DNA from: an uncultured Sphingobium sp.
Lineage (GTDB): Bacteria; Pseudomonadota; Alphaproteobacteria; Sphingomonadales; Sphingomonadaceae
DNA length: 5,025 nucleotides
Direction: 5' to 3'
Assembly: GCA_946479185.1 (NCBI GenBank)
Contig: CAMLFF010000245.1
Span: 1 to 5,025 of the forward strand
In this document: in pieces, positions 1 to 5,025 of the stretch
Layout: every line of letters begins with the position of its first letter
Position numbering within the stretch: the stretch's first letter is position 1
Made by a program: the position numbers and the translations under genes
The notes under the pieces: model-generated
What the model was told of the DNA's origin: nothing
The model's database searches: none
What the model saw: the letters and a program-made list of their open reading frames with translations, nothing else

Positions 1-835
1 CCCAGATGAGGATAGTCATGCCCATGCGCCCTTCCGAGAAGACATCGCTGAGCTTCGCCTTCTGGCCCTTCGCATTGCCTGCGCCCAGCACGAAGATTTC
101 ATCGCCGCTCAGTTGAACGCTGGGGTCGAGCCGGCGCAGCGTCTTGGCGATGCGCGGATCGGCAGGATCACGCTCGGCGCGGAATTTGAGGGATTCGGGC
201 ACGAAGAGGATGAGCAGTGGCACGCAAACCAGCGGGACGAGTCCGCCGATCCAGAAGCCGCTTTCCCAGCCGTAAATATCGAGGAACCATGCCGCGACGA
301 CCCCGCTCGCAGCGCTGCCCGAAGAATAGCCCGCCAGCGCAATTGCGACGAAGCTGGCGCGGCGATGCTTGGGGGTGATTTCGGAGATCATCGCCATCGC
401 CATCGGCAGGCCAGCCGCCATGAAGATGCCTGCAAGACCGCGCAGCAAAGCCAGCTCATGCAGGGTGCGCGCATGGATGCTGAACAGCGTGATGCTGCCG
501 AAGATGAGGCAGGAGATGATGAGCATCATGCGCCGCCCGAACCTGTCTGCAAGGGGCGAGACAGTGAACGCGCCGATGGCGAGGCCAATCTGCTGATAGA
601 CGAACAGCTTGCCCATCGCCTCGGATGGTTGATTGAAGTCTGCCGCGATCGCGGGCGCGATCTTGCCGATCATGAAGATGTCGAAGCCGTCGATGAAGCA
701 GACGAGGATGCAGATGAACAGCGCCACCATCTGCGTCGATCCGATTTTCGTGCGGTCGACAAAGGCTTCGACGTCAAACTGGTTCATCATAGCATCCCAT
801 GCGCGCCCATCAGCGTGGGCCATCTTGTCAGACAT
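1..835 (-). CDS. MFS transporter, aromatic acid:H+ symporter (AAHS)-like, 3' end cut off
   Basis: This is an inner-membrane secondary transporter of the major facilitator superfamily, probably a proton symporter for an organic or aromatic acid. 278 residues are visible and the frame is still open at the left edge, so about a third or more of a typical 420-460 residue protein is missing. Visible features are a first membrane helix at about 36-57 carrying DGFD (49-52), the charged TM1 motif typical of AAHS members such as PcaK; the MFS loop 2-3 motif LADRFGRR (95-102) after TM2; further hydrophobic segments at about 104-120, 128-150, 160-184 and 193-212; VPES (212-215) closing TM6; and then a hydrophilic central loop. 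The start is uncertain. ATG 835 is the first ATG after an in-frame stop, but Met codons at 823, 790 and 787 also fit, and the MNQFDVEAFVDR stretch from 787 resembles usual family N-termini. None has a strong ribosome site. It lies 79 nt after GMC-1 on the same strand and may be its last co-transcribed gene. Family call is firm; substrate is not known. Confidence 0.88.
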   Translation of the reverse strand, partial: MSDKMAHADGRAWDAMMNQFDVEAFVDRTKIGSTQMVALFICILVCFIDGFDIFMIGKIAPAIAADFNQPSEAMGKLFVYQQIGLAIGAFTVSPLADRFGRRMMLIISCLIFGSITLFSIHARTLHELALLRGLAGIFMAAGLPMAMAMISEITPKHRRASFVAIALAGYSSGSAASGVVAAWFLDIYGWESGFWIGGLVPLVCVPLLILFVPESLKFRAERDPADPRIAKTLRRLDPSVQLSGDEIFVLGAGNAKGQKAKLSDVFSEGRMGMTILIW

Positions 836-849
836 CACTCAATCATGGC

Positions 850-866
850 GTTGATGGGGAATCAAC
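850..866. promoter_or_regulatory. Short dyad upstream of the transporter gene
   Basis: GTTGAT (850-855) and ATCAAC (861-866) form a perfect 6-bp inverted repeat around a 5-base centre, ending 15 nt upstream of the possible transporter start at 835. It could be an operator half-site pair or a weak hairpin near the ribosome site. A 6-bp dyad can arise by chance, so the call is tentative. Confidence 0.25.
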
Positions 867-877
867 AACATATGGCC

Positions 878-916
878 GAGCCGTTGAAATTGCTCACCTT
901 ATGTCGTCAACGGCTC
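878..916 (-). repeat. Perfect 10-bp inverted repeat / RNA hairpin between GMC-1 and transporter
   Basis: GAGCCGTTGA (878-887) and TCAACGGCTC (907-916) are perfect reverse complements separated by 19 nt. On the minus-strand transcript the stem begins inside the GMC-1 stop codon (917-915) and ends 42 nt before the transporter start at 835. No run of U follows on either strand, so it is not a classical intrinsic terminator. It could be a 3'-end processing or stabilising hairpin that sets relative levels of the two genes, or a protein-binding dyad. The perfect match is seen; the role is inferred. Confidence 0.5.
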
Positions 917-2555
917 ACGCCATTGCCAGCCCATTATCCTGTTTGATCATATCGGCAGCCTTCTCGCCGATCATGATCGAGGCGGCATTGGTGTTACCGC
1001 CCACGATGCGCGGCATGATCGCAGCGTCAGCCACGCGCAGCCCCTTGAGGCCATGCACCCGCAACCGCGCGTCAACGACCGACTGCTCGGTCTGCCCCAT
1101 CGCGCAACTACCCACGGGGTGCAGCGCGGTGTTGCAGGCGGTGCGCACCCATGCGTCGATCTCATCCGGCGTCTGCACATCCTTGCCCGGCATCACCTCA
1201 GCGCCCAGCACTTCGGCGAGCGGTGACATTGCAAAAATCTCGCGCAATTGCGGGATGAGGCGGCGGAAGAAGGCCCGGTCATTCTCGGTCGAGAGCACAT
1301 TGGAGAGGATGCGCGGCTTGTCTGCCGGATTGGACGAGCGCAGCTTCACCCAGCCGCGACCCTCGGGCCGCAGCAACACGCAGGCCATCGCAACCACATC
1401 AGCCTTGGGCGCGCGCCAGCCCGGTGCCCAAAGCTGGGCGCCAATCATAGTGGGCTGGAAGAGGCATTGCGCATCGGGCCGTTCAAGCTCGGGCCTCGTC
1501 TTGAGGAAGCCATTGGCGGTGACGGGCATATCGCCGATCATGCCGCTCTTGTTGATCAGCCAGCGCAGGCCAGCAATGGCAGCACGGTCGAGGCGCAGAC
1601 TGTTCGTGAGTGTCACATCCCGCACGGCGTTCATCACCATGGCGACGCTTGGATGATCCTGCAGATTCATGCCGACGCCGGGCAGATGATGCACGACATC
1701 AATGCCATGCTCGCGCAGCTCATCGCCATTGCCGATGCCGGAGAGCTGCAGCATTTGCGGCGAATTATATGCGCCGCCGGACACGATAATCTCCTGATTG
1801 GCGGTGACACGCTTGGCGCGGCCCTCACTGTCGATAAATTGCACGGCGACGGCGCGACCATTCTCGACCTCGATCTTCGTGACGAGGGCGCCGGTCTCGA
1901 CGATCAGGTTCGGGCGGCTCATCGCCGGAATGAGAAAGCGCGCTGCGGTGCTGGCGCGGGTGCCATCATGAATGTTGAGCGGCGGCGGGCCCCAGCCTTC
2001 CTGCCCCTCGCCATTTGGCCCGGCGCGATGGAACGTGTCGCGCTCCTCGTAACCCAATTTTTTGGTCGCCTCGATGAAGCGGCGATAGAGCTCGTTATTC
2101 TTGGGCTGTTGCTTGACGCTCAGCGGGCCACCCTTGCCATGCCATTGGTCGGCAGCGCCCCAATGATTTTCCGACTTTTTGAAGTAGGGCAGCACATCGT
2201 CATAGCTCCAGCCCTCATTGCCGAGCTGGCGCCACTCATCATAATCGCGGCTATGGCCACGCGCATAAAGCATGCCGTTGATCATCGATGAGCCGCCCAG
2301 CGCCTTGCCGCGCGGCTGGCGGATCTGCCGGTCATTCGCGAAGGGCTCGGGCTCGCCCATATAGCTCCAGTTGAACTTGGGGTCGGCCATGACGAAGGGA
2401 AACAGCACCGGCATGGCGAGGCGAATGTCGCGCTCGCGCTTGCCCGCTTCCAGCACCAGAACCTTGGCGTGCGGGTCTTCGGAGAGACGTGCAGCAATCA
2501 CCGCGCCAGCCGATCCTGCGCCGATGACGATAAAGTCAGGAGTGATGTTAGCCAA
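915..2555 (-). CDS. GMC-family FAD-dependent alcohol dehydrogenase (GMC-1)
   Basis: A 546-residue flavoprotein of the glucose-methanol-choline oxidoreductase family, the usual length for choline-dehydrogenase-like members. It is expected to oxidise a primary alcohol to an aldehyde and pass electrons to a membrane or soluble acceptor. The N-terminal Rossmann motif IGAGSAG is at 11-17 and the second FAD-contact element LEAG at 35-38. GMC signature 1 starts at G83 (GKALGGSSMING) and signature 2 is GAYNSPQMLQLSGIG at 261-275. The C-terminal active-site pair is H479 (HPVGSCAMG) and N523 (GGNTNA), matching His466/Asn510 of choline oxidase. The position of choline oxidase's flavin-linked His99 appears to be I92, so FAD is probably non-covalent. 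No signal peptide is seen. The start is a TTG at 2555: an in-frame TGA (the NTF2-like stop) lies just upstream and the next in-frame Met is residue 48, beyond the FAD motif. It follows the NTF2-like gene by 3 nt and is clearly a paralogue of GMC-2. The enzyme class is confident; the substrate is unknown, and betA is not claimed. Confidence 0.93.
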   Translation of the reverse strand: MANITPDFIVIGAGSAGAVIAARLSEDPHAKVLVLEAGKRERDIRLAMPVLFPFVMADPKFNWSYMGEPEPFANDRQIRQPRGKALGGSSMINGMLYARGHSRDYDEWRQLGNEGWSYDDVLPYFKKSENHWGAADQWHGKGGPLSVKQQPKNNELYRRFIEATKKLGYEERDTFHRAGPNGEGQEGWGPPPLNIHDGTRASTAARFLIPAMSRPNLIVETGALVTKIEVENGRAVAVQFIDSEGRAKRVTANQEIIVSGGAYNSPQMLQLSGIGNGDELREHGIDVVHHLPGVGMNLQDHPSVAMVMNAVRDVTLTNSLRLDRAAIAGLRWLINKSGMIGDMPVTANGFLKTRPELERPDAQCLFQPTMIGAQLWAPGWRAPKADVVAMACVLLRPEGRGWVKLRSSNPADKPRILSNVLSTENDRAFFRRLIPQLREIFAMSPLAEVLGAEVMPGKDVQTPDEIDAWVRTACNTALHPVGSCAMGQTEQSVVDARLRVHGLKGLRVADAAIMPRIVGGNTNAASIMIGEKAADMIKQDNGLAMA

Positions 2556-2558
2556 AGC

Positions 2559-2939
2559 TCATAATTCCTTGAAACGCGCGGATTTGATCTGCGTGATTTT
2601 GCCATTGGCGATCGTGTAAAGGATCAGGCTCTCAATCTCCCGCACATCGCCCTTTTTGGTGGGCCATAGCTCGAAATCGGGCCAGTCCTTGATCGTCTCG
2701 AACTTGGTATAAACGTGCAGGCCCGCGCCCGTGTCGCCCAGAAACAGATCGATGATGGTGAGCGTCTCGTCAAAGTGCGCCTTCACGCCGCGGTAAAATT
2801 CCACGATCTTTTCGCGGCCCACAATGTGCTTGCCGGAACCAAGCTGGAAATCCACATCATCGGCGTAAAATTTTGAGAAGCCCTCAAAATCATTGGCATT
2901 GAAGGCCTTGATATAGGTCTTGAAATCATCGCGGGTCAT
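2559..2939 (-). CDS. NTF2-like / SnoaL-like small protein
   Basis: A 126-residue protein with the look of the NTF2-like (cone-shaped alpha+beta) superfamily, which includes ketosteroid isomerase, SnoaL-type cyclases, limonene-epoxide hydrolase and ring-hydroxylase small subunits. The pattern fits: an N-terminal helix with FNANDFEGFSKFYADDVDF (13-31), the GREKIVEFYRG helix (41-51) after a short strand, then alternating strands ending in YTIANGKITQIKSARF (108-123). It has no signal peptide or membrane segment, so it should be cytoplasmic. I cannot place the catalytic Tyr/Asp set of ketosteroid isomerase or the Asp-Arg-Asp triad of limonene-epoxide hydrolase with confidence, so no reaction is assigned. 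Its ATG overlaps the GMC-2 stop (ATGA, 2939-2936) with GAGGA 6 nt upstream, and its stop is 3 nt before GMC-1. This coupling between two alcohol dehydrogenases suggests it acts on or binds an intermediate of the same pathway (inference). Confidence 0.85.
   Translation of the reverse strand: MTRDDFKTYIKAFNANDFEGFSKFYADDVDFQLGSGKHIVGREKIVEFYRGVKAHFDETLTIIDLFLGDTGAGLHVYTKFETIKDWPDFELWPTKKGDVREIESLILYTIANGKITQIKSARFKEL
2566..2570 (-). promoter_or_regulatory. Ribosome binding site for GMC-1, bearing on its start
   Basis: AAGGA on the minus strand lies within the last codons of the NTF2-like gene. It is 10 nt before the in-frame TTG (2555) and only 3 nt before an out-of-frame ATG at 2562 that overlaps the NTF2-like stop as ATGA and encodes just MSFG before a TAA. 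The site supports coupled initiation here, but its spacing is not ideal for either codon. Confidence 0.5.
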
Positions 2940-4588
2940 GCTGCATCCTCTCGATAGCGTGGCATTTCGTCGGCGGGGAGCACGCGGCCTTTGATCAGGT
3001 CCGCTGCGCGCTCCGCCATCATGATGGTGGGGGCATTGATGTTGCCGCCGGTCTCATCGGGCATCACGGATGCGTCGATCACCCGAAGCCCCTGCATGCC
3101 GATCACGCGCATCTGCGGATCAACCACCGCCATTGGCCCGGCGCCCATGCGGCAGGTGCCGAGCGGATGCTGGGTGGTGCCAGCAGTCGCGCGGATATGC
3201 TCGTTGAGCGCTTCATCGCTCTGGCTGAAGGCGCCGGGCGAGATCTCCTTGCCGGTGATTTCGGCCTGCGGCGAGGTCGCGTAAATCTTGCGCGCGATGC
3301 GGATGCCTGCGCGGGCCGTGGCGAAGTCGTTCGGCGCGCTGAACAGGTTGAGCGAGATGCCGACATGATCCTCGACATTGGGTGATTTGAGGAAGAGATG
3401 GCCACGGCTCTCCGGGTGCAGCAAAATCACGTCTGCGGTCAGCTTGTGCTGCGGCGCTTTCTTGATGCCGGGGAACCACAGATGCGCGTCAAGGGTGATC
3501 GGGTTGCACCAGAGCTGAATGTCCGGCTGGGCAAGGCGGGGATCGGTTTTCAGCACCGGATTGGCGCTGTTCACCTGTCGCGCAAATGGCCCGGTGCCGA
3601 GGAAATACCAGCGCAATACGCTGAGCGTCGCCTTGTCGAACCGCAACTCGTTGACGAAGGTGACTGGCTTGGCCTCGAACAGCAGCGGCACGCGCGGATG
3701 TTCAGAGAGGTTCTGGCCAACGCCGGGCAGATCATGCACCACCGCGATGCCCATCTCGCGCAGATGCTCGCCCGGCCCGATGCCCGAGAGCATCAGCAGT
3801 TGTGGCGAATTATAGCTACCGCCTGAGAGGACAACCTCGCGGCTGGCGCTGGCGGTTTTGATCTGCCCCTCATGGCTATATTCTACGCCCGTGGCGCGCT
3901 TGCCTTCGGTCAGCACCCGGCGGGTCAAAGCGTTGATGCGCACGGTGAGGTTTGGGCGCTTCATCGCGGGCTTGAGATAAGCCGCATAGGTGGAGGCGCG
4001 GCGGCCTCTTTTGTCGATGGTCAGCTCGATCTTGCCGACGCCGCCCTCGTCGCCATCATGAATGTCATCCGTCAACGGGTGGCCCGCTGCTTCCGCTGCC
4101 GCCATCAGTTCATCATGCAACAGCCACTTCGTGGCATTGGGCGTCACGCTCAGCGGGCCATCGCCGCCGTGCAGGTCCGATGCGCCGCGCCAGCTTGCCT
4201 CCATCTTGCGGAAATAGGGCAGCACATCGGCGTAACTCCAGCCGGTGCAGCCCATTTGTGCCCAGCGATCGAAATCCGCGCTGTGTCCACGCATGAACAC
4301 CATGCCGTTGATCGAGCTGGAGCCGCCGAGCAGCTTACCGCGCGGCAGAATGAGCTTGCGATTGTTCATGTGCGGCTCTGGCTCGGTCCAGTAGGGCCAG
4401 GTATATTTTGGCTGGCGCAGCGCCTTGAGGAAGCCGAGCGGCATTTTGATGAGCCAGTTATCCGCGCCGCCGCCTGCTTCCAGCAGCAGCACGCGCACAT
4501 TGGGGTCTTCGGTCAGCCGAGCCGCCAGAACTGATCCCGCCGAGCCCGCGCCGACAATTACATAGTCATATGTTTCCACGGGTCGCAT
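2936..4588 (-). CDS. GMC-family FAD-dependent alcohol dehydrogenase (GMC-2)
   Basis: A 550-residue choline-dehydrogenase-like flavoprotein, expected to oxidise an alcohol to an aldehyde. Numbered from ATG 4588, the FAD Rossmann motif VGAGSAG is at 12-18, LEAGG at 36-40, GMC signature 1 from G84 (GKLLGGSSSING), signature 2 GSYNSPQLLMLSGIG at 257-271, and the active-site pair H474 (HPLGTCRMG) and N518 (GGNINAP). The choline oxidase flavin-linking histidine position is I93, so FAD is likely non-covalent. The frame stays open to an ATG at 4672, adding 28 residues. I prefer 4588 because it puts the FAD motif at the usual distance from the N-terminus, a purine-rich GAGAG stretch lies just upstream, 4672 has no ribosome site, and the extension is not a signal peptide. 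It is the first gene of the minus-strand unit and overlaps the NTF2-like gene by 4 nt. It shares many blocks with GMC-1 (PYF-K, GPLSV, EPEP, NSPQ) but differs throughout, so the pair is an old duplication or two separately acquired paralogues. Substrate unknown. Confidence 0.92.
   Translation of the reverse strand: MRPVETYDYVIVGAGSAGSVLAARLTEDPNVRVLLLEAGGGADNWLIKMPLGFLKALRQPKYTWPYWTEPEPHMNNRKLILPRGKLLGGSSSINGMVFMRGHSADFDRWAQMGCTGWSYADVLPYFRKMEASWRGASDLHGGDGPLSVTPNATKWLLHDELMAAAEAAGHPLTDDIHDGDEGGVGKIELTIDKRGRRASTYAAYLKPAMKRPNLTVRINALTRRVLTEGKRATGVEYSHEGQIKTASASREVVLSGGSYNSPQLLMLSGIGPGEHLREMGIAVVHDLPGVGQNLSEHPRVPLLFEAKPVTFVNELRFDKATLSVLRWYFLGTGPFARQVNSANPVLKTDPRLAQPDIQLWCNPITLDAHLWFPGIKKAPQHKLTADVILLHPESRGHLFLKSPNVEDHVGISLNLFSAPNDFATARAGIRIARKIYATSPQAEITGKEISPGAFSQSDEALNEHIRATAGTTQHPLGTCRMGAGPMAVVDPQMRVIGMQGLRVIDASVMPDETGGNINAPTIMMAERAADLIKGRVLPADEMPRYREDAA
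2946..2950 (-). promoter_or_regulatory. Ribosome binding site for the NTF2-like gene
   Basis: GAGGA on the minus strand, 6 nt before the ATG at 2939 and inside the last codons of GMC-2. With the ATGA stop/start overlap it supports translational coupling and fixes this start. Confidence 0.65.
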
Positions 4589-4735
4589 GCTCTCTCGTTG
4601 ACTTTGTCGGATCAGTTTTTCGCGCGCGCCGGGTTGGCGCTTTGTGCTTCCTGCTGTTATTGACCATTTCATGATGATTCAACAAGTCTCGCTCATCCAT
4701 GTTGTCGGATGGTCGCAGGAAAGGATGCTTGCCCG
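4589..4735. promoter_or_regulatory. Divergent control region between GMC-2 and aldehyde dehydrogenase
   Basis: This 147-nt gap should hold the promoters of both the minus-strand unit and the divergent dehydrogenase. On the minus strand, TTGTTG (4681-4686) with AATAAC (4657-4662) 18 nt downstream is a weak -35/-10 candidate for GMC-2. I see no good sigma70 pair for the plus strand. Inverted sequences include GACCAT (4662-4667) with ATGGTC (4709-4714), CAACA (4681-4685 area) with TGTTG (4700-4704), and a GC-rich 5-bp stem GCGCC/GGCGC (4626-4630/4636-4640). Any could be a regulator site, but each is short enough to be chance. The region is the likely site of joint regulation by an unlinked or off-window regulator. 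Confidence 0.5.
4721..4725 (+). promoter_or_regulatory. Ribosome binding site for the aldehyde dehydrogenase
   Basis: AAGGA (within AGGAAAGGA, 4717-4725) precedes the ATG at 4736 by 10 nt, slightly long. Its last base also starts a four-codon frame, MLAR (4725-4739), whose TGA overlaps the dehydrogenase ATG as ATGA. Confidence 0.55.
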
Positions 4736-5025
4736 ATGAATGCTGCTTATAATCCCGATATTCTTGCTCAGTTGCAGAGCCGTTATGCGAGCAAGCCCGT
4801 GCGGATGCTCATTGGCGGCAGCTGGGTCGAATCGGCATCGGGCGAAACGTTCGAGACGCTCAATCCCTCGACGGGCGAAGTGATCGCAAACGTTGCGAGC
4901 GCGAATGAGGCGGATGTCGACAGCGCCGTCGCCGCTGCGCGCGCCGCTTTCGAAGGCCCTTGGTCCAAGGTGAAGCCCGATCAGCGCTCACGCATGCTGC
5001 TGCGCCTTGCCGACCTGATCGAAGC
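4736..5025 (+). CDS. NAD(P)+-dependent aldehyde dehydrogenase, N-terminal part
   Basis: The first 96 residues of an ALDH-superfamily enzyme, which oxidises an aldehyde to the carboxylic acid; full members are about 480-500 residues, so the catalytic Cys and Glu and most of the NAD-binding domain are beyond the right edge. Recognisable N-terminal elements are MLIGGSWVESASGETFE (24-40), NPSTGEVIANVASA (43-56) and ADVDSAVAAARAAFEGPWSK (59-78), followed by the RSRMLLRLADLIE helix (84-96). These are typical of betaine/aromatic/aliphatic aldehyde dehydrogenases and do not settle the substrate. ATG 4736 is chosen for its AAGGA upstream; Met24 at 4805 is a possible shorter start but lacks a comparable site. 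The gene is divergent from GMC-2 across a 147-nt gap. The natural reading is that it takes the aldehyde made by a GMC enzyme to the acid (inference from context). Confidence 0.9.
   Translation, partial: MNAAYNPDILAQLQSRYASKPVRMLIGGSWVESASGETFETLNPSTGEVIANVASANEADVDSAVAAARAAFEGPWSKVKPDQRSRMLLRLADLIE

Noticed and set aside
878..916. Intrinsic terminator after GMC-1
   Set aside because: The stem is strong but no T-tract follows it on either strand, so it is listed as an inverted repeat instead.
113..946. Long plus-strand open frame (277 aa) opposite the transporter
   Set aside because: Its product is rich in His, Arg, Asp and Ala with no recognisable fold, and it mirrors the clear MFS coding frame; a typical antisense shadow in GC-rich DNA.
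1248..2291. Long plus-strand open frame (347 aa) opposite GMC-1
   Set aside because: It is entirely antisense to a gene with all GMC motifs and has no family-like motif of its own.
3872..4534. Plus-strand open frame (220 aa) opposite GMC-2
   Set aside because: It is antisense to the FAD-binding half of GMC-2 and has low-complexity shadow composition.
4589..4672. N-terminal extension of GMC-2 to the ATG at 4672
   Set aside because: The 28 added residues are basic and not a signal peptide, there is no ribosome site before 4672, and the extension would push the FAD motif unusually far from the N-terminus.
4660..4688. Plus-strand promoter from TTGACC at 4660
   Set aside because: No acceptable -10 hexamer lies 16-18 nt downstream.
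915..5025. Naming the cluster betA/betB (choline to glycine betaine)
   Set aside because: Two GMC genes, an NTF2-like gene, an AAHS transporter and a divergent ALDH do not match bet operons, no BetI-type regulator is visible, and general GMC/ALDH similarity does not fix the substrate.

Overview
The window looks like a piece of a GC-rich alphaproteobacterial chromosome, plausibly a sphingomonad. This is inferred from codon usage strongly biased to G/C in third positions, tightly packed genes and the gene families present. No rRNA or other phylogenetic marker is visible, so the assignment is tentative. There are no RNA genes, mobile elements, CRISPR arrays or signs of recent transfer.

Layout: four genes lie on the minus strand, read right to left. 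The first is a GMC-family FAD-dependent alcohol dehydrogenase (4588 to 2936, here GMC-2). Next come a small NTF2/SnoaL-like protein (2939 to 2559), a second GMC-family dehydrogenase (2555 to 915, GMC-1), and, after a 79-nt spacer, a major facilitator transporter of the aromatic acid:H+ symporter type (835 to the left edge, incomplete). The first three genes are packed as one translationally coupled unit: GMC-2 and the NTF2-like gene share ATGA, and only 3 nt separate the NTF2-like stop from the GMC-1 start. A divergent NAD(P)+-dependent aldehyde dehydrogenase starts at 4736 and runs off the right edge. The 147-nt gap between it and GMC-2 (4589-4735) is the only place for the main divergent promoters.

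Functional reading (inference): the transporter would import an organic acid or related small molecule. One or both GMC enzymes would oxidise a primary alcohol to an aldehyde, and the divergent aldehyde dehydrogenase would oxidise the aldehyde to the acid. The NTF2-like protein, encoded between the two oxidoreductases, may be an isomerase, hydrolase or binding component for an intermediate. The substrate cannot be named from sequence. Choline is a weak candidate because none of the usual bet context is present.

Points worth a second look are the sandwiched GMC/NTF2/GMC arrangement, a TTG start for GMC-1 that may reflect a one-base indel, a perfect 10-bp inverted repeat beginning in the GMC-1 stop codon, and a similar short motif upstream of both GMC-2 and the transporter. 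No clearly new system is evident; the window reads as a catabolic alcohol/aldehyde oxidation cluster of uncharacterised substrate.
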